A stretch of 64,000 nt of DNA from Acinetobacter piscicola (GTDB lineage: Bacteria > Pseudomonadota > Gammaproteobacteria > Pseudomonadales > Moraxellaceae): assembly GCF_002233755.1 (NCBI RefSeq), contig NZ_NIFO01000004.1:186001-250000 (forward strand), read 5' to 3'. The translations under genes and the position numbers were made by a program. The first letter of the stretch is position 1, and every line of letters begins with the position of its first letter. This document shows positions 8,970 to 18,085 of the stretch, in pieces. The notes beneath the pieces were generated by a model. The model saw only the letters and a list, made by a program, of their open reading frames with translations, was not told the DNA's origin and searched no databases.

Positions 8970-9581
8970 ATGGTAAATCAAAATAATTCAACATCAGAGG
9001 TTCGAAATCAGCCTAGTGCTGATAATAAAAACTTAATGAGTATTGCACAATACTTAAAAGATGCACACTCGAGTCACAAAAGGTCAATTCCACCTTTAGA
9101 GCAGTGGCATCCAAAGCATTGTGGCAAAATGGATTTGACGGTAAAAGCCAATGGAGAATGGTGGCACGAAGGTCAATTGATCAAACGACAAGCCCTTTTG
9201 GATCTGTTTAGTAAAGTGCTTTGGAAAGAACAAGGCAAGTTTTATTTAAAAACACCAGTCGAACAGATTGAAATAGAGGTTGAAGATGAACCTTTGTTGG
9301 TGAATCAAATCGATCAAATTGAGATTGACGGACAGAATTATTTACAACTCACTACAACCAATCAAGATGTGATTCTTGTTGACAAAGAACATCCTATTTT
9401 CATGCGTGAGTTTCAGGGGGATATGCGTCCATACGTACATGTCCGTTTTGGAATCAATGCACTCATTCAAAGACATGCTTTTTTCCATTTGATTGAGTAC
9501 GGTGAATTACTTGAAAATGAACAAAACAACACCATTTTATCTATACAAAGTGGTGATTTTCACTTGCAATTGGGCACTTGA
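8970..9581 (+). CDS. DUF1285 domain protein
   Basis: 203 residues. From about residue 40 it follows the DUF1285 pattern: PPLEQWHPKHCGKMDLTVKA, NGEWWHEGQLIKRQALLDLF, and a C-terminal stretch MRPYVHVRFGINALIQRHAF. The function of this proteobacterial family is unknown. The first 35 residues are polar and low-complexity. The start follows AGGG eight bases upstream. It precedes murI by about 50 bases and may be co-transcribed with it. Confidence 0.85.
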   Translation: MVNQNNSTSEVRNQPSADNKNLMSIAQYLKDAHSSHKRSIPPLEQWHPKHCGKMDLTVKANGEWWHEGQLIKRQALLDLFSKVLWKEQGKFYLKTPVEQIEIEVEDEPLLVNQIDQIEIDGQNYLQLTTTNQDVILVDKEHPIFMREFQGDMRPYVHVRFGINALIQRHAFFHLIEYGELLENEQNNTILSIQSGDFHLQLGT

Positions 9582-9629
9582 AGTTTAAGCTTAGCTATTG
9601 TTTTTGACTCATACAAAATAGTGGATCAA

Positions 9630-10508
9630 ATGAACGCCATTCTTCCTTTATATCCTTTAGAAAATCCAATGCCGAAAGCGACGGCAGATGCCCCTATAGG
9701 TATTTTTGACTCAGGAATAGGTGGTTTATCCATTGCCCAAGAAATTGCCAATTATTTACCCAATGAACACATTGTCTATTATGCAGATACGGCTCATGTG
9801 CCTTATGGGCCGCGTTCAGATCAAAATATCCGTGAATTAACTGCACATGCAATCGAGTGGTTGTATCGCCAAGGTTGTAAAATTGCAGTTGTGGCTTGTA
9901 ATACGGCTTCAGCATTTAGTTTGGACTATTTACGAGAGCATTATGGGGAAAATTTTCCGATCATCGGTTTAGTTCCTGCGTTGAAGCCCGCTGTTTTACA
10001 AAGTAAAAGTAAAGTAGTTGCTGTTTTGGCAACACCAGCAACGTTTAGAGGGCAGTTAATCAAGGATGTGATCCAACGTTTTGCTGAACCCTCACAAGTT
10101 GAAGTTCTCAATGTAACCTGCTTAGACCTTGTGCCGTATGTCGAAGACGGTTTGTACAATAGCCCAGAATGTAAAGATAGTCTAAGGCGAGTTTTAGATC
10201 CGATTGTAGAAAAAAATGCGGATCATTTGGTTTTAGGTTGTACACATTACCCGTTTTTAAAATCAGCGATCCAATCTTTGTATGAAAATCAATTGACTTT
10301 GGTGGATTCAGGATCGGCAGTGGCACGACAAACGGCACGTATTTTACTTAAAAATGAGTTAATATTGAAAATCGCACCAGTTGATAAGACCAGATTGCGA
10401 TGTTTTGTCAGTGGGCAAAATGCGAAAGAGTTAGAAATGGTTTTAAAACATCTAATCCAACCAGATATTACATGGTCGATAGAAAATATTGTTGATAAAC
10501 TTGTCTAA
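9630..10508 (+). CDS. murI: Glutamate racemase
   Basis: 292 residues from the ATG at 9630; a GTG nine bases earlier and an ATG at 9669 are alternatives. The racemase fold opens with PIGIFDSGIGGLSIAQEI. The two catalytic cysteines sit in VVACNTASAF and VLGCTHYPFL. It makes D-glutamate for peptidoglycan. The N-terminal 15-25 residues before the conserved core are longer than in E. coli-type minimal versions and may be partly mis-started. Confidence 0.95.
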   Translation: MNAILPLYPLENPMPKATADAPIGIFDSGIGGLSIAQEIANYLPNEHIVYYADTAHVPYGPRSDQNIRELTAHAIEWLYRQGCKIAVVACNTASAFSLDYLREHYGENFPIIGLVPALKPAVLQSKSKVVAVLATPATFRGQLIKDVIQRFAEPSQVEVLNVTCLDLVPYVEDGLYNSPECKDSLRRVLDPIVEKNADHLVLGCTHYPFLKSAIQSLYENQLTLVDSGSAVARQTARILLKNELILKIAPVDKTRLRCFVSGQNAKELEMVLKHLIQPDITWSIENIVDKLV

Positions 10509-10619
10509 TTCTTTCAATATTGAATAGATTTTTAAATTTTTAATAAGTGTAGGGCATATTACTCCGATAATAATTCATGGAAGAATTAAACGAGTAGTGT
10601 GACAAAAATGGGTTAGCCT

Positions 10620-11636
10620 ATGCTCGATAAACGGTATCAAGTTTTTATTACAACATCTGGCAAAGATATGCAGCCAGAACGAATGGTCGTTTCACAAACG
10701 CTCATTGGAATGGGATTCTTTTCTTGGGGATTAGAACAACGCACGCCTTTGAGTACAGCATTTGCACGTCGCCAAATTGATGATTGTGATTATGTCTTAC
10801 TACTTTTAGGCAGTCAGTATGGTGAGCAATCTGTTTCTGGTGTGAGTTATATGCACCTAGAATATATTTATGCAGTGACTAAGCAGAAGCCAATCATTGT
10901 ATTTATGCATGAAAACCCAGATGCGCGCGAAACACATTTAAAAGATGAAGTGCCTATTTTAAAAGAAAAATTTAAAGATTTTAGGCATCAACTCCAAAAA
11001 GAAGTTGAACAGGTGGTGACCTATCGTACATTGCGAGATTTAGAATTAGCTGTTCGTTCTTATATGCCGCAAATGTTAGAGCGTTATCCTGTTGTTGGTT
11101 GGGTAAGACCTCAAAATATTCAAGTTTTACAAGATGAAATTGATCGTTTGAAGGCTAAATTGGCACAAGTTACTGTGGAACACGGTAAGAGTGAAGCTGA
11201 TCCATTTTTAACCTTGCCTAAAGTTTCTTTACATGAAGCTTTTACTTTTGATTATCGAATGCATGCCTATCAGGATGGTAATTTCAAAGAGTTATCGCCA
11301 GTTCGTGAAATGACTTGGGCAGAATTATTAAAAATTTTATCAATTGAGTTTCGACAACCTACACCAGAAGATTTCTTTTCTAAGGTGTTGAATGAATATT
11401 TAAATAATACAGGCTTAACAGACGCTCAAGTTGTTATGCCTAGAGCACATGCTGTGTCTAGAGCTCAAATTAATATTCGTTCATTACATACGATAAAACA
11501 GCAGATGCGCCAAAATGATTGGATTACGCCTGTAGGTCGCGATGATCGTCAACGTATGTTGTGGCAGATGACTGAAAAATGTTTAAAGCTATTGGAAAGT
11601 TATCAGCGAATTAGTCAACGTTCATCGATCATTTAG
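10620..11636 (+). CDS. DUF4062 domain protein of unknown function
   Basis: 338 residues. The N-terminal ~120 residues match DUF4062: KRYQVFITTSGKDMQPERMV, RRQIDDCDYVLLLLGSQYGE, SYMHLEYIYAVTKQKPIIVF. A short coiled-coil-like stretch (LQDEIDRLKAKLAQVTVEHG, about 170-190) leads to a C-terminal half I do not recognise. DUF4062 is often an N-terminal module of NACHT/STAND-type and suspected defence proteins. Here it sits in a housekeeping block between murI and hemH with ordinary codon use, so it is probably a conserved genus gene. No clear ribosome-binding site precedes the ATG. Confidence 0.75.
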   Translation: MLDKRYQVFITTSGKDMQPERMVVSQTLIGMGFFSWGLEQRTPLSTAFARRQIDDCDYVLLLLGSQYGEQSVSGVSYMHLEYIYAVTKQKPIIVFMHENPDARETHLKDEVPILKEKFKDFRHQLQKEVEQVVTYRTLRDLELAVRSYMPQMLERYPVVGWVRPQNIQVLQDEIDRLKAKLAQVTVEHGKSEADPFLTLPKVSLHEAFTFDYRMHAYQDGNFKELSPVREMTWAELLKILSIEFRQPTPEDFFSKVLNEYLNNTGLTDAQVVMPRAHAVSRAQINIRSLHTIKQQMRQNDWITPVGRDDRQRMLWQMTEKCLKLLESYQRISQRSSII

Positions 11637-11714
11637 TACGGTCTAGAATTTTGTTTGGTGGAAGAGTCTGCTAAGCTAAGGTGTAGATTTTGATCGTGTG
11701 CAAATTGAGTAAAA

Positions 11715-12725
11715 ATGTCTATATCTAAACCTAAAGTTTTGATTATTTTAGCAAATCTTGGAACTCCTGATGCACCAACCGTACCGGCGGTGCGTGCCTT
11801 TTTAAAGCAGTTTCTGTCTGATCAACGTGTTATTGAAATTCCTAAACTAATTTGGGCATTGATTTTACATGCTTTTGTTTTACCTTTTCGCCCGAAGCGT
11901 GTCGCCGAAGCGTATGCACAAGTTTGGTCAAATGACTCTCCTATGCGAGAAATCCTATTTGAACAAGTTGCTTTGTTGCAAAAAGGCTTGCTGAGCCGCA
12001 ATAGCGATTTAGAGTTAGATATTGTGCCTGCTATGACTTATGGTCAGCCGGGAATCGATACTGTGCTCAAAGATGCATCGCACAAACTGTATGATCACAT
12101 TATTCTTTTGCCTTTATTCCCGCAGTATTCCGCGACATCAACAGCACCGTTATATGACGCTGTTGCGCAATGGCTGTTAAAACAAAGAAATATTCCGGGT
12201 TTAAGTTTTATTCGTGATTATTATCAGCATCCGCTTTATATTCAATCGCTTGCCAATAGTGTGCGAGATTACCAACAGCAACATGGGCAAGCTTCAAAAT
12301 TATTGATGTCCTTTCATGGTATTCCACAGCCTTATGCAGATCGGGGTGATCCTTATGCAGATCGCTGTCGAGTGACAGCGCTTAAAGTTGCGCAAGCACT
12401 AGGTTTAGCCGATGACCAATGGGCGATTAGCTTTCAATCTCGTTTTGGTAAGCAAGAATGGGTCAAGCCTTATACAGACCAGTTATTGGTAGAGTGGGCA
12501 GAATCAGGTATTGATTCCGTACAAGTGCTCAGCCCAGCTTTTTCTGCTGATTGTTTAGAGACTTTGGAAGAGCTCGCTATTCAAAATGCTGAATTATTCC
12601 AGAGCAAAGGTGGTCAGTCTTATGCTTATATTCCTGCTTTAAATGGTCGCCCTGATCATATTCAATTATTTGAAAGTCTGTTACAAGCTCAATTGGATGC
12701 CGTACGCTCTAATTTAGCAGTTTGA
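11715..12725 (+). CDS. hemH: Ferrochelatase
   Basis: 336 residues, typical for a bacterial ferrochelatase. Visible motifs are [19 protein letters not shown] at the N-terminus, [20 protein letters not shown], the metal/catalytic histidine in [18 protein letters not shown], and the acidic catalytic site near [10 protein letters not shown]. It inserts ferrous iron into protoporphyrin IX, the last step of haem b synthesis. It belongs with hemF, hemN and the chaperone hemW elsewhere in the window. A metallo-hydrolase follows 30 bases downstream and is likely co-transcribed. Confidence 0.96.
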   Translation: MSISKPKVLIILANLGTPDAPTVPAVRAFLKQFLSDQRVIEIPKLIWALILHAFVLPFRPKRVAEAYAQVWSNDSPMREILFEQVALLQKGLLSRNSDLELDIVPAMTYGQPGIDTVLKDASHKLYDHIILLPLFPQYSATSTAPLYDAVAQWLLKQRNIPGLSFIRDYYQHPLYIQSLANSVRDYQQQHGQASKLLMSFHGIPQPYADRGDPYADRCRVTALKVAQALGLADDQWAISFQSRFGKQEWVKPYTDQLLVEWAESGIDSVQVLSPAFSADCLETLEELAIQNAELFQSKGGQSYAYIPALNGRPDHIQLFESLLQAQLDAVRSNLAV

Positions 12726-12755
12726 TATTTTCAGAACTTTTTTGAGGAAATTATT

Positions 12756-13400
12756 ATGTTGCAAGTCAAAATTGTCCCCGTTACTGCATTTGCGCAAAAT
12801 TGTTCAATCGTTTGGGATTCTGAAACTAAAGAGGCAGTTTTGATTGATGCAGGTGGTGAACCCGAAAAGTTGAAACAAGAAGTTGAGGCATTGGGTTTAA
12901 AGGTTAAAGCATTGTGGTTAACGCATGGTCATTTGGATCATGCTGGTGCAGTGGGGGCATTGGTTAAGGAATGGAATGTTCCAGTGATTGGGCCACATAA
13001 AGAAGATCTGTTCTGGTTGGATATGATTCAAGAAGTCTCGGCTCGCTATGGTTTTCCAGTTCCAGAGCCAGTGAATGTAGACCAATGGTTAGAGGGCGGT
13101 GAAAAACTAACTTTAGGTGAAGAAGAATTTGAAGTACGTTATGCACCGGGTCATACACCAGGTCATGTTATGTTTTATAATGCTAAATATGGTGTGCTTT
13201 GGACGGGTGATGTGCTGTTCAAAGGGTCAATTGGGCGTACAGATTTTCCCAAAGGTAATCATCAGCAGCTTTTAGACTCAATTCAAAGAGAGTGTTTTAG
13301 TTTACCCGATGAAACACAATTTATTTCTGGACATGGGCCTATGAGCACTATTGGTTTTGAGAAACAACACAACCCATTTGTTGCAAGTAAAGCAGGTTAA
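12756..13400 (+). CDS. MBL-fold metallo-hydrolase (glyoxalase II-like, YcbL type)
   Basis: 214 residues with the complete metallo-beta-lactamase motif set: THGHLDHAG near 55-63, APGHTPGHV, WTGDVLFKGSIGRTD and ISGHGPMSTIGFE. Length and motif spacing match YcbL/GloB-type type I hydrolases; the true thioester substrate is unknown. GAGGAAATTATT before the ATG is a good ribosome-binding site. It lies 30 bases after hemH and is closed by a strong terminator. Confidence 0.92.
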   Translation: MLQVKIVPVTAFAQNCSIVWDSETKEAVLIDAGGEPEKLKQEVEALGLKVKALWLTHGHLDHAGAVGALVKEWNVPVIGPHKEDLFWLDMIQEVSARYGFPVPEPVNVDQWLEGGEKLTLGEEEFEVRYAPGHTPGHVMFYNAKYGVLWTGDVLFKGSIGRTDFPKGNHQQLLDSIQRECFSLPDETQFISGHGPMSTIGFEKQHNPFVASKAG

Positions 13401-13431
13401 GTATTCTATTGAATACAAACAAATCTCAATA

Positions 13432-13471
13432 AAATGGTTCTAGTCTTGTGAATAGCCTAGAACCATTTTTT
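13432..13471 (+). terminator. Rho-independent terminator after the MBL hydrolase gene
   Basis: AATGGTTCTAG pairs with CTAGAACCATT and is followed by TTTTTATT. A-run on the left side allows partial function on the other strand. Confidence 0.88.
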
Positions 13472-13560
13472 ATTCAAAGTATGAGAGAAGATGAACTTAT
13501 TTATTAAACATAGCTAAGGTGATATAAAAACAATCTTGTTGCCGTTAAAACAGTAGGCAT

Positions 13561-13743
13561 TTAAGCAAAAGGATCAAATAAATGATCTTTCATTTCTAGT
13601 CTAAGAATAAAACTTGCAATTGCGAATAAGCAAGCGATTGAAATCAAAGCACTATCTAGGTTATAAAGCCCAAGTACCAAAAACACAGCACCTATAACCA
13701 TAAATACACTCATTATTGTTTTAAAAGTTATGTATAGTTTCAC
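13561..13743 (-). CDS. Small two-helix membrane protein, paralogue of the next gene
   Basis: 60 residues if started at the GTG at 13741-13743 (with AGAGAG upstream); the frame extends 11 codons further to an ATG at 13776 without a good ribosome-binding site. Two hydrophobic helices, then a short polar tail ending DHLFDPFA. It aligns with the adjacent 60-residue protein over its whole length: both have a Y-x-L-D turn between the helices and end in LE-x-K-(x)5-(D/N)PF. No known family. Confidence 0.65.
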   Translation of the reverse strand: MKLYITFKTIMSVFMVIGAVFLVLGLYNLDSALISIACLFAIASFILRLEMKDHLFDPFA

Positions 13744-13856
13744 TTTTAACACTCTCTTTTGATAAATAATTAACATTTTTATCTTTAAGTGAGTGATTAT
13801 ACATAGGTTAAATTTTTAAAACAATTACGTTAAGTTAAATTAATGAGTATCAGTTT

Positions 13857-14039
13857 TTAATGTCCTTTGAATGGATTACTCACTTTATTTTTGGTTTCTA
13901 AAGTAATTAATACAATAGAAATAGCGAATAAAATTCCTACAAAAATAAGTGATAAATCAAGTGCATAAATGCCGATAAAAGTGAAGAAAATGCACAATAA
14001 AGATAAAAGAATACTAAATATTTTTAGACCAATATACAT
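13857..14039 (-). CDS. Small two-helix membrane protein, paralogue of the previous gene
   Basis: 60 residues: helix one from about 6 to 24, a turn IYALDLS, helix two from about 29 to 46, and a tail ending NKVSNPFKGH. The ATG at 14037-14039 is preceded by GGAG about eight bases away, supporting translation. It lies 113 bases upstream of its paralogue on the same strand, so the pair probably arose by tandem duplication. Function unknown; the size and tail suggest an inner-membrane accessory peptide. Confidence 0.65.
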   Translation of the reverse strand: MYIGLKIFSILLSLLCIFFTFIGIYALDLSLIFVGILFAISIVLITLETKNKVSNPFKGH

Positions 14040-14253
14040 CTTATGACTCCTACGCCTAAGTATAATGATGATTTGCTATAATTAGCTTTATATTTAAAAT
14101 ATGATAACAGTGCAGCATTATGCATGATTTTGATTTAATTAAAGTAGCTATTTATTATGAATAGTATATGAATTATGTGTCTAATAAATACACAAAGTGA
14201 ACTCGGTTTAGTTTATGTAACGATAAATTTATCTATAAAAAATGTAAAAAAAA

Positions 14254-14421
14254 TTATAAATCCTCTTCTTGCGGCGCATCTTCAGTCGGTAATTTATAAT
14301 CTTCGCTTGCCCACGCGCCTAAATCAATGAGCTTACAACGCTCTGAGCAAAAGGGCCTAAATTCATTATTTTCCCATGTTGTTGGTGTACCGCATCTTGG
14401 GCATGGAAATGATTTAGGCAT
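14254..14421 (-). CDS. yacG: DNA gyrase inhibitor YacG (zinc-binding)
   Basis: A 55-residue protein read by hand on the minus strand. It starts [16 protein letters not shown] and continues [20 protein letters not shown], the YacG signature: CxxC at 7-10 and CxxxC at 25-29 bind one zinc. An acidic tail ([11 protein letters not shown]) completes the normal length. E. coli YacG binds GyrB and blocks gyrase. It is divergent from the TrmB-like gene at 14501. In many gammaproteobacteria yacG lies near coaE and pilD; here it stands alone. Confidence 0.9.
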   Translation of the reverse strand: MPKSFPCPRCGTPTTWENNEFRPFCSERCKLIDLGAWASEDYKLPTEDAPQEEDL

Positions 14422-14500
14422 GTTGAAATCCTCATTTTGAAAAGCAAAACTCGCAAAGAGTTGTTAAACTTGTGTTGATTTTTCTTAGTTTGATCTGATT

Positions 14501-15160
14501 ATGCCGATTCGTCAATTTCAAGCACAGCGTATGCATGCTCCTCGTGATTTTCAATCCATTGAAAATAGTCCAATTTGTGTGGAAATTGGTGCAGGCAAAG
14601 GCAAACATGCATTGCTTTTTTCAGGACAACATCCGCATCTGAAATTGATTGCAGTTGAAAGAACACGTGAAAAATTCATCGCAATGCAAAAGCAACATCA
14701 GCTTGAAGGACAACTCAATCTAAAACCATTACATGCAGATGCGATCCCTTGGGTGGTACATGCTTTGTATCCAAAGCAAATCCAACAATTTTTTATTCTT
14801 TATCCAAATCCTGAACCGCATAATCCTGCACAACGTTGGCTGAACATGCCGTTCTTTGAGTTTTTAATTTCAAGATTACAAAGCAATGGTACGGTGACAT
14901 TGGCCAGTAATATTCCTGAATATATTGATGAGGCTGAACAACAGCTTAAAGAGGTTTGGAAATTACCTTATGAAAAACAGGTGATTGCTCAAGATTCTGC
15001 ACGAACGCATTTTGAGATTAAATATTTAGAACGTGGCGAATTATGTCAGCAGCTGGTTATTCAAAAGCCTGCAAACTATTCGACACGTTTTGATGAATTT
15101 CAGCCTTTGCAGGGTAAAAATGTGCAAACTTCGATAGAAGAGAAGTCAGATGTTGAATAA
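14501..15160 (+). CDS. TrmB-like SAM-dependent methyltransferase
   Basis: 219 residues. The SAM-binding motif I is CVEIGAGKGKHALLF (about 28-41), followed by IAVERTREKF, both as in tRNA (guanine-N7) methyltransferases. The canonical TrmB segment DPWPKxRHxxRR is replaced by LYPNPEPHNPAQRW, lacking the Lys-Arg-His catalytic/tRNA-contact pattern. It may be a diverged TrmB paralogue with another substrate rather than TrmB itself. Its 3' end overlaps the next start by 11 bases, suggesting coupling. Confidence 0.8.
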   Translation: MPIRQFQAQRMHAPRDFQSIENSPICVEIGAGKGKHALLFSGQHPHLKLIAVERTREKFIAMQKQHQLEGQLNLKPLHADAIPWVVHALYPKQIQQFFILYPNPEPHNPAQRWLNMPFFEFLISRLQSNGTVTLASNIPEYIDEAEQQLKEVWKLPYEKQVIAQDSARTHFEIKYLERGELCQQLVIQKPANYSTRFDEFQPLQGKNVQTSIEEKSDVE

Positions 15161-16376
15161 GAAAATTGCGATTGTTGGTGCAGGCCCAGCGGGCTTGATG
15201 GTAGCAGAGGTGTTGAGTCAGCTTCCTAATCAAAACTATGAAATACATGTTTTTGAGCAAAAGCCTTCAGCAGCACGTAAGTTTTTGATGGCAGGAAAAA
15301 CAGGTTTAAATATTTCTCATGCTGAACCTATTCAACAATTTATTCAGCGTTATGATCATGCTGAATGGCTTAAACCGTGGATTGAACAGTGGGATGCCCA
15401 ATGGATTCAAAACTGGATGCAAGGTTTAGGTATTGAGTCTTATATCGGTAGCTCAGGGCGAGTTTTTCCTGTAGAGATGAAAGCCGCTCCGCTATTAAGA
15501 GCGTGGTTGAAGCGTTTAGCTGGGCAAAATGTACAGTTTCATTACCGCCATCAAATCTTAAACTTAAAAAAACAAACATTGAAAATTAAAAATTTAAAAG
15601 ATGGGCATGTTTTTGAGCAAGACTTTGATGCAATTATCCTTGCTTGTGGAGCTGTTTCATGGGCACGTTTAGGTAGTGATGGTGCATGGCAGCAATGGCT
15701 TAACCATGATGAAATTGAGCCTTTTCAAGCCAGTAATGCAGGGGTTGTTAGAACGTGGTCTACGTTTATGCAACCTGTATTTGGGCAGCCGTTAAAGCGT
15801 GTTGAAGCGTGGGTTGATCATGCTGAGAAAACCCAAGGGGATATTGTTATTAGCCACTATGGTTTGGAAAGTGGTCTGATTTATAAGCAAGGCCGTGCTT
15901 TGCGTCTTTTACAAAAAAAATCTCAGAAATTACAAATAAACTTGGATTTGTTGCCTGATCAAAACTTAGAACAATTGATTCAAAAATTACAGCCATCTAA
16001 AAAGCAATCGACCAATAACATTTGGCGCAAGGCGGGATTAGATGTGGCGAAATCGAATCTGATTCGAGAATTGGTGGATAAGTCGCTTTGGAGTAATCCT
16101 GAGAAATTAGCTCAACAGATTAAACATTTAAAAATAGAGCTTGATGGCTTTCGTCCAATAGATGAAGCGATAAGCTGTGCAGGTGGAGTTAAACAGCAAG
16201 GCTTAACTGAGCATTTGCAGCTTAAATCGAATCCTTATGTGTTTTGCTGTGGTGAAATGTTGGATTGGGATGCACCAACGGGTGGTTATTTACTCACAGC
16301 ATGTTTTGCAACTGGGCGTGCAGCAGGGCAAGGTGTACATCAATTCCTCAACGTTGAATCTATACAAAAAGCCTAG
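15150..16376 (+). CDS. BaiN/HI0933-like flavoprotein (TIGR03862 type)
   Basis: 408 residues. An FAD dinucleotide-binding motif KIAIVGAGPAGLMVAEVL opens the protein, and the family marker FEQKPSAARKFLMAGKTGLN follows near 34-53. The C-terminus has the closing FAD contact CGEMLDWDAPTGGYLLTACF. HI0933-like proteins are NAD(P)/FAD-dependent oxidoreductases of mostly unknown substrate; the 'TIGR03862' branch occurs in proteobacteria. The start codon lies inside the methyltransferase gene, so translation is probably coupled. Confidence 0.88.
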   Translation: MLNKKIAIVGAGPAGLMVAEVLSQLPNQNYEIHVFEQKPSAARKFLMAGKTGLNISHAEPIQQFIQRYDHAEWLKPWIEQWDAQWIQNWMQGLGIESYIGSSGRVFPVEMKAAPLLRAWLKRLAGQNVQFHYRHQILNLKKQTLKIKNLKDGHVFEQDFDAIILACGAVSWARLGSDGAWQQWLNHDEIEPFQASNAGVVRTWSTFMQPVFGQPLKRVEAWVDHAEKTQGDIVISHYGLESGLIYKQGRALRLLQKKSQKLQINLDLLPDQNLEQLIQKLQPSKKQSTNNIWRKAGLDVAKSNLIRELVDKSLWSNPEKLAQQIKHLKIELDGFRPIDEAISCAGGVKQQGLTEHLQLKSNPYVFCCGEMLDWDAPTGGYLLTACFATGRAAGQGVHQFLNVESIQKA

Positions 16377-16444
16377 ATATAAGTCTCGATTCAAATGAGA
16401 AAATTATGCTAGTTTGGTGATATTTTCAAACAAGAGATAAATAT

Positions 16445-16855
16445 ATGTCTGCTGAAAAATTATATACAGGAAGTTGTTTGTGTGGCGGGATTCACTATGA
16501 AATTCATGGGGAAATTGGAGAGATTATTGAATGCCACTGCCAACGCTGTCGTAAAGCCAATGGTACTGCTTTTGCAACCAATGCACCTATTCAAAAAGCA
16601 GATTTTAAAATTGTAAAAGGTGAAAACTTATTAAAGAAATTTGCATCTACAGCGACGACACAACGTTGTTTTTGTAGTGAATGCGGCTCACCGATTATGA
16701 GTATTAAAACAGAAACACCAGACACCTATCGTTTAAGAATAGGGACTTTGGATACGCTACTTGAACACAAACCAAGTATGCATATTTTTGTGGCTCATAA
16801 AGCGGAGTGGGATACCATTTGCGATAACCTACCGCAGTATGATGAACGTCCTTAA
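16445..16855 (+). CDS. GFA-family zinc-binding protein (second copy type)
   Basis: 136 residues with the GFA cysteine set: GSCLCGGIHYEI near 8-19, IECHCQRCRKANGTAFATNA near 28-47 and RCFCSECGSPI. It is only distantly similar to the GFA protein at 3151-3573, so the two are not a recent duplication. Preceded by AAGAGATAAATAT. Substrate unknown. A hairpin terminator follows at 16887-16910. Confidence 0.87.
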   Translation: MSAEKLYTGSCLCGGIHYEIHGEIGEIIECHCQRCRKANGTAFATNAPIQKADFKIVKGENLLKKFASTATTQRCFCSECGSPIMSIKTETPDTYRLRIGTLDTLLEHKPSMHIFVAHKAEWDTICDNLPQYDERP

Positions 16856-16886
16856 ATGAACATTATTATTCATCATTAGCGTTTGA

Positions 16887-16910
16887 AAAGGGATCGTTAG
16901 ATCCCTTTCT
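16887..16910. terminator. Hairpin between convergent GFA and HopJ-family genes
   Basis: AAAGGGATC pairs with GATCCCTTT across a short GTTA loop. It is followed by a moderately T-rich stretch rather than a clean T-run, so efficiency is uncertain. Confidence 0.7.
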
Positions 16911-16945
16911 GCTTATTTTAGAACGAGATAGAAGATAAGAAATGC

Positions 16946-17278
16946 TTATTTAGTCGTTAAAGCTTGTCCTTCAAATTGAATGCCGTCCCAACCATTTAGC
17001 ATAAACTGGCGAATGTTTTGATGGTCAGTTGCCTCAGGTGTTGCTAACACCGCAGCATAGTGCTCAGCAAATAAATTTAAAGTTTGTTGTTGATCTAGAT
17101 CGTTGATTTGGGCAAAAGAAAATACTTTAGCACTACCTTGGTTTTCAGTTGCAGCATTGTGTTGCTGTCCATTTTGGAATGCTGTTGGAGTATGTGTATA
17201 ACGAGCTTCGATAAAAGCAATTACATCTGCAAATTTTGCATTGCCTACTTGGAGTTGTGTTAATAATTGTTGAGTCAT
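16946..17278 (-). CDS. HopJ-family protein (not a type III effector here)
   Basis: 110 residues from the ATG at 17276-17278 with GGGAA upstream; the frame stays open 41 codons further without family similarity. Family motifs are FADVIAFIEARYTHTPTAF, NQGSAKVFSFAQI, LFAEHYAAVL and TDHQNIRQFMLNGWDGIQFE. The name comes from a Pseudomonas syringae candidate effector, but the family is widespread in bacteria without type III secretion. No secretion genes of that type are in the window, so its role is open. Confidence 0.85.
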   Translation of the reverse strand: MTQQLLTQLQVGNAKFADVIAFIEARYTHTPTAFQNGQQHNAATENQGSAKVFSFAQINDLDQQQTLNLFAEHYAAVLATPEATDHQNIRQFMLNGWDGIQFEGQALTTK

Positions 17279-17658
17279 GGTGTATTCCCAAAATTTTCTA
17301 AAATCAAATACGGCTACATCATAGCGAAAATTTGCTTCATCAACATCACTATAAGTAGGAATAATACAAACTTCTTTACCTTTTAAATAACGTATTATCA
17401 ATATGTTGTCTTTTGATTGAATGTAAATTTTTGATTTTTATGACAATAAATTTTATCCATGTAAGCTGATGATATTTTTTGACATATCGGGATTCATTGT
17501 GATAAATAATTTAGAGAATTGATTAAAAAGTATCATAATCAAAATATGTGTCATCAATAAAACTTAATAAGAAGTGCATTCTAGCTTGAATACATAAAGG
17601 TTTTATTGAAAAGCGTTTGGGATTATTCCAAATATAGTTAATTGCATGAGGGGATTTT

Positions 17659-17913
17659 ATGAATAAAAATCTATTTTTTATATTTTATGGGCTGGGTTTC
17701 TTTTCTCTATTATTGTTTAGCTCAGACAAACCGCAACTCTTTACAATACCCTTTGTAATGTTTCTTCTTTGTTCATTTTTTGCAGGCCTTTACTATAAAG
17801 ACAAAGTGATGAAGAGCCAAAAAGATGCGCCTAAACTTCAATCTATTCTCTATAAAATGTCATCGATCTTATTTCCATCCTTACTGCTAATGGTTAAGGT
17901 TGTCGCAAATTAA
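17659..17913 (+). CDS. Small membrane protein of unknown function
   Basis: 84 residues with a strong GAGGGGA ribosome-binding site before the ATG. Three hydrophobic segments (about 4-20, 28-44 and 66-80) with a lysine-rich loop KDKVMKSQKDAPKL between the second and third. No family recognised. The 257 bases upstream (17402-17658) hold the divergent promoters of this gene and of the HopJ-family gene; no other feature was seen there. Confidence 0.6.
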   Translation: MNKNLFFIFYGLGFFSLLLFSSDKPQLFTIPFVMFLLCSFFAGLYYKDKVMKSQKDAPKLQSILYKMSSILFPSLLLMVKVVAN

Positions 17914-18085
17914 TTTTTATCTGGATTTTTCTACTGCTTAAATTGATTATGCTAAGTCGCTCAACATAATATGTTTCAGCACTGAGTAAATTCACCGATT
18001 CGACATCAAGATTTTCAGACTGCATGCAAATAACATTGTATTTTAGAAATATATTGGCTGATGTGTTTGTTATAGGAAGCTATAG

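Noticed and set aside
16946..17278. Type III secretion effector (HopJ)
   Set aside because: The family name is historical; members are widespread, no type III secretion gene or chaperone is nearby.
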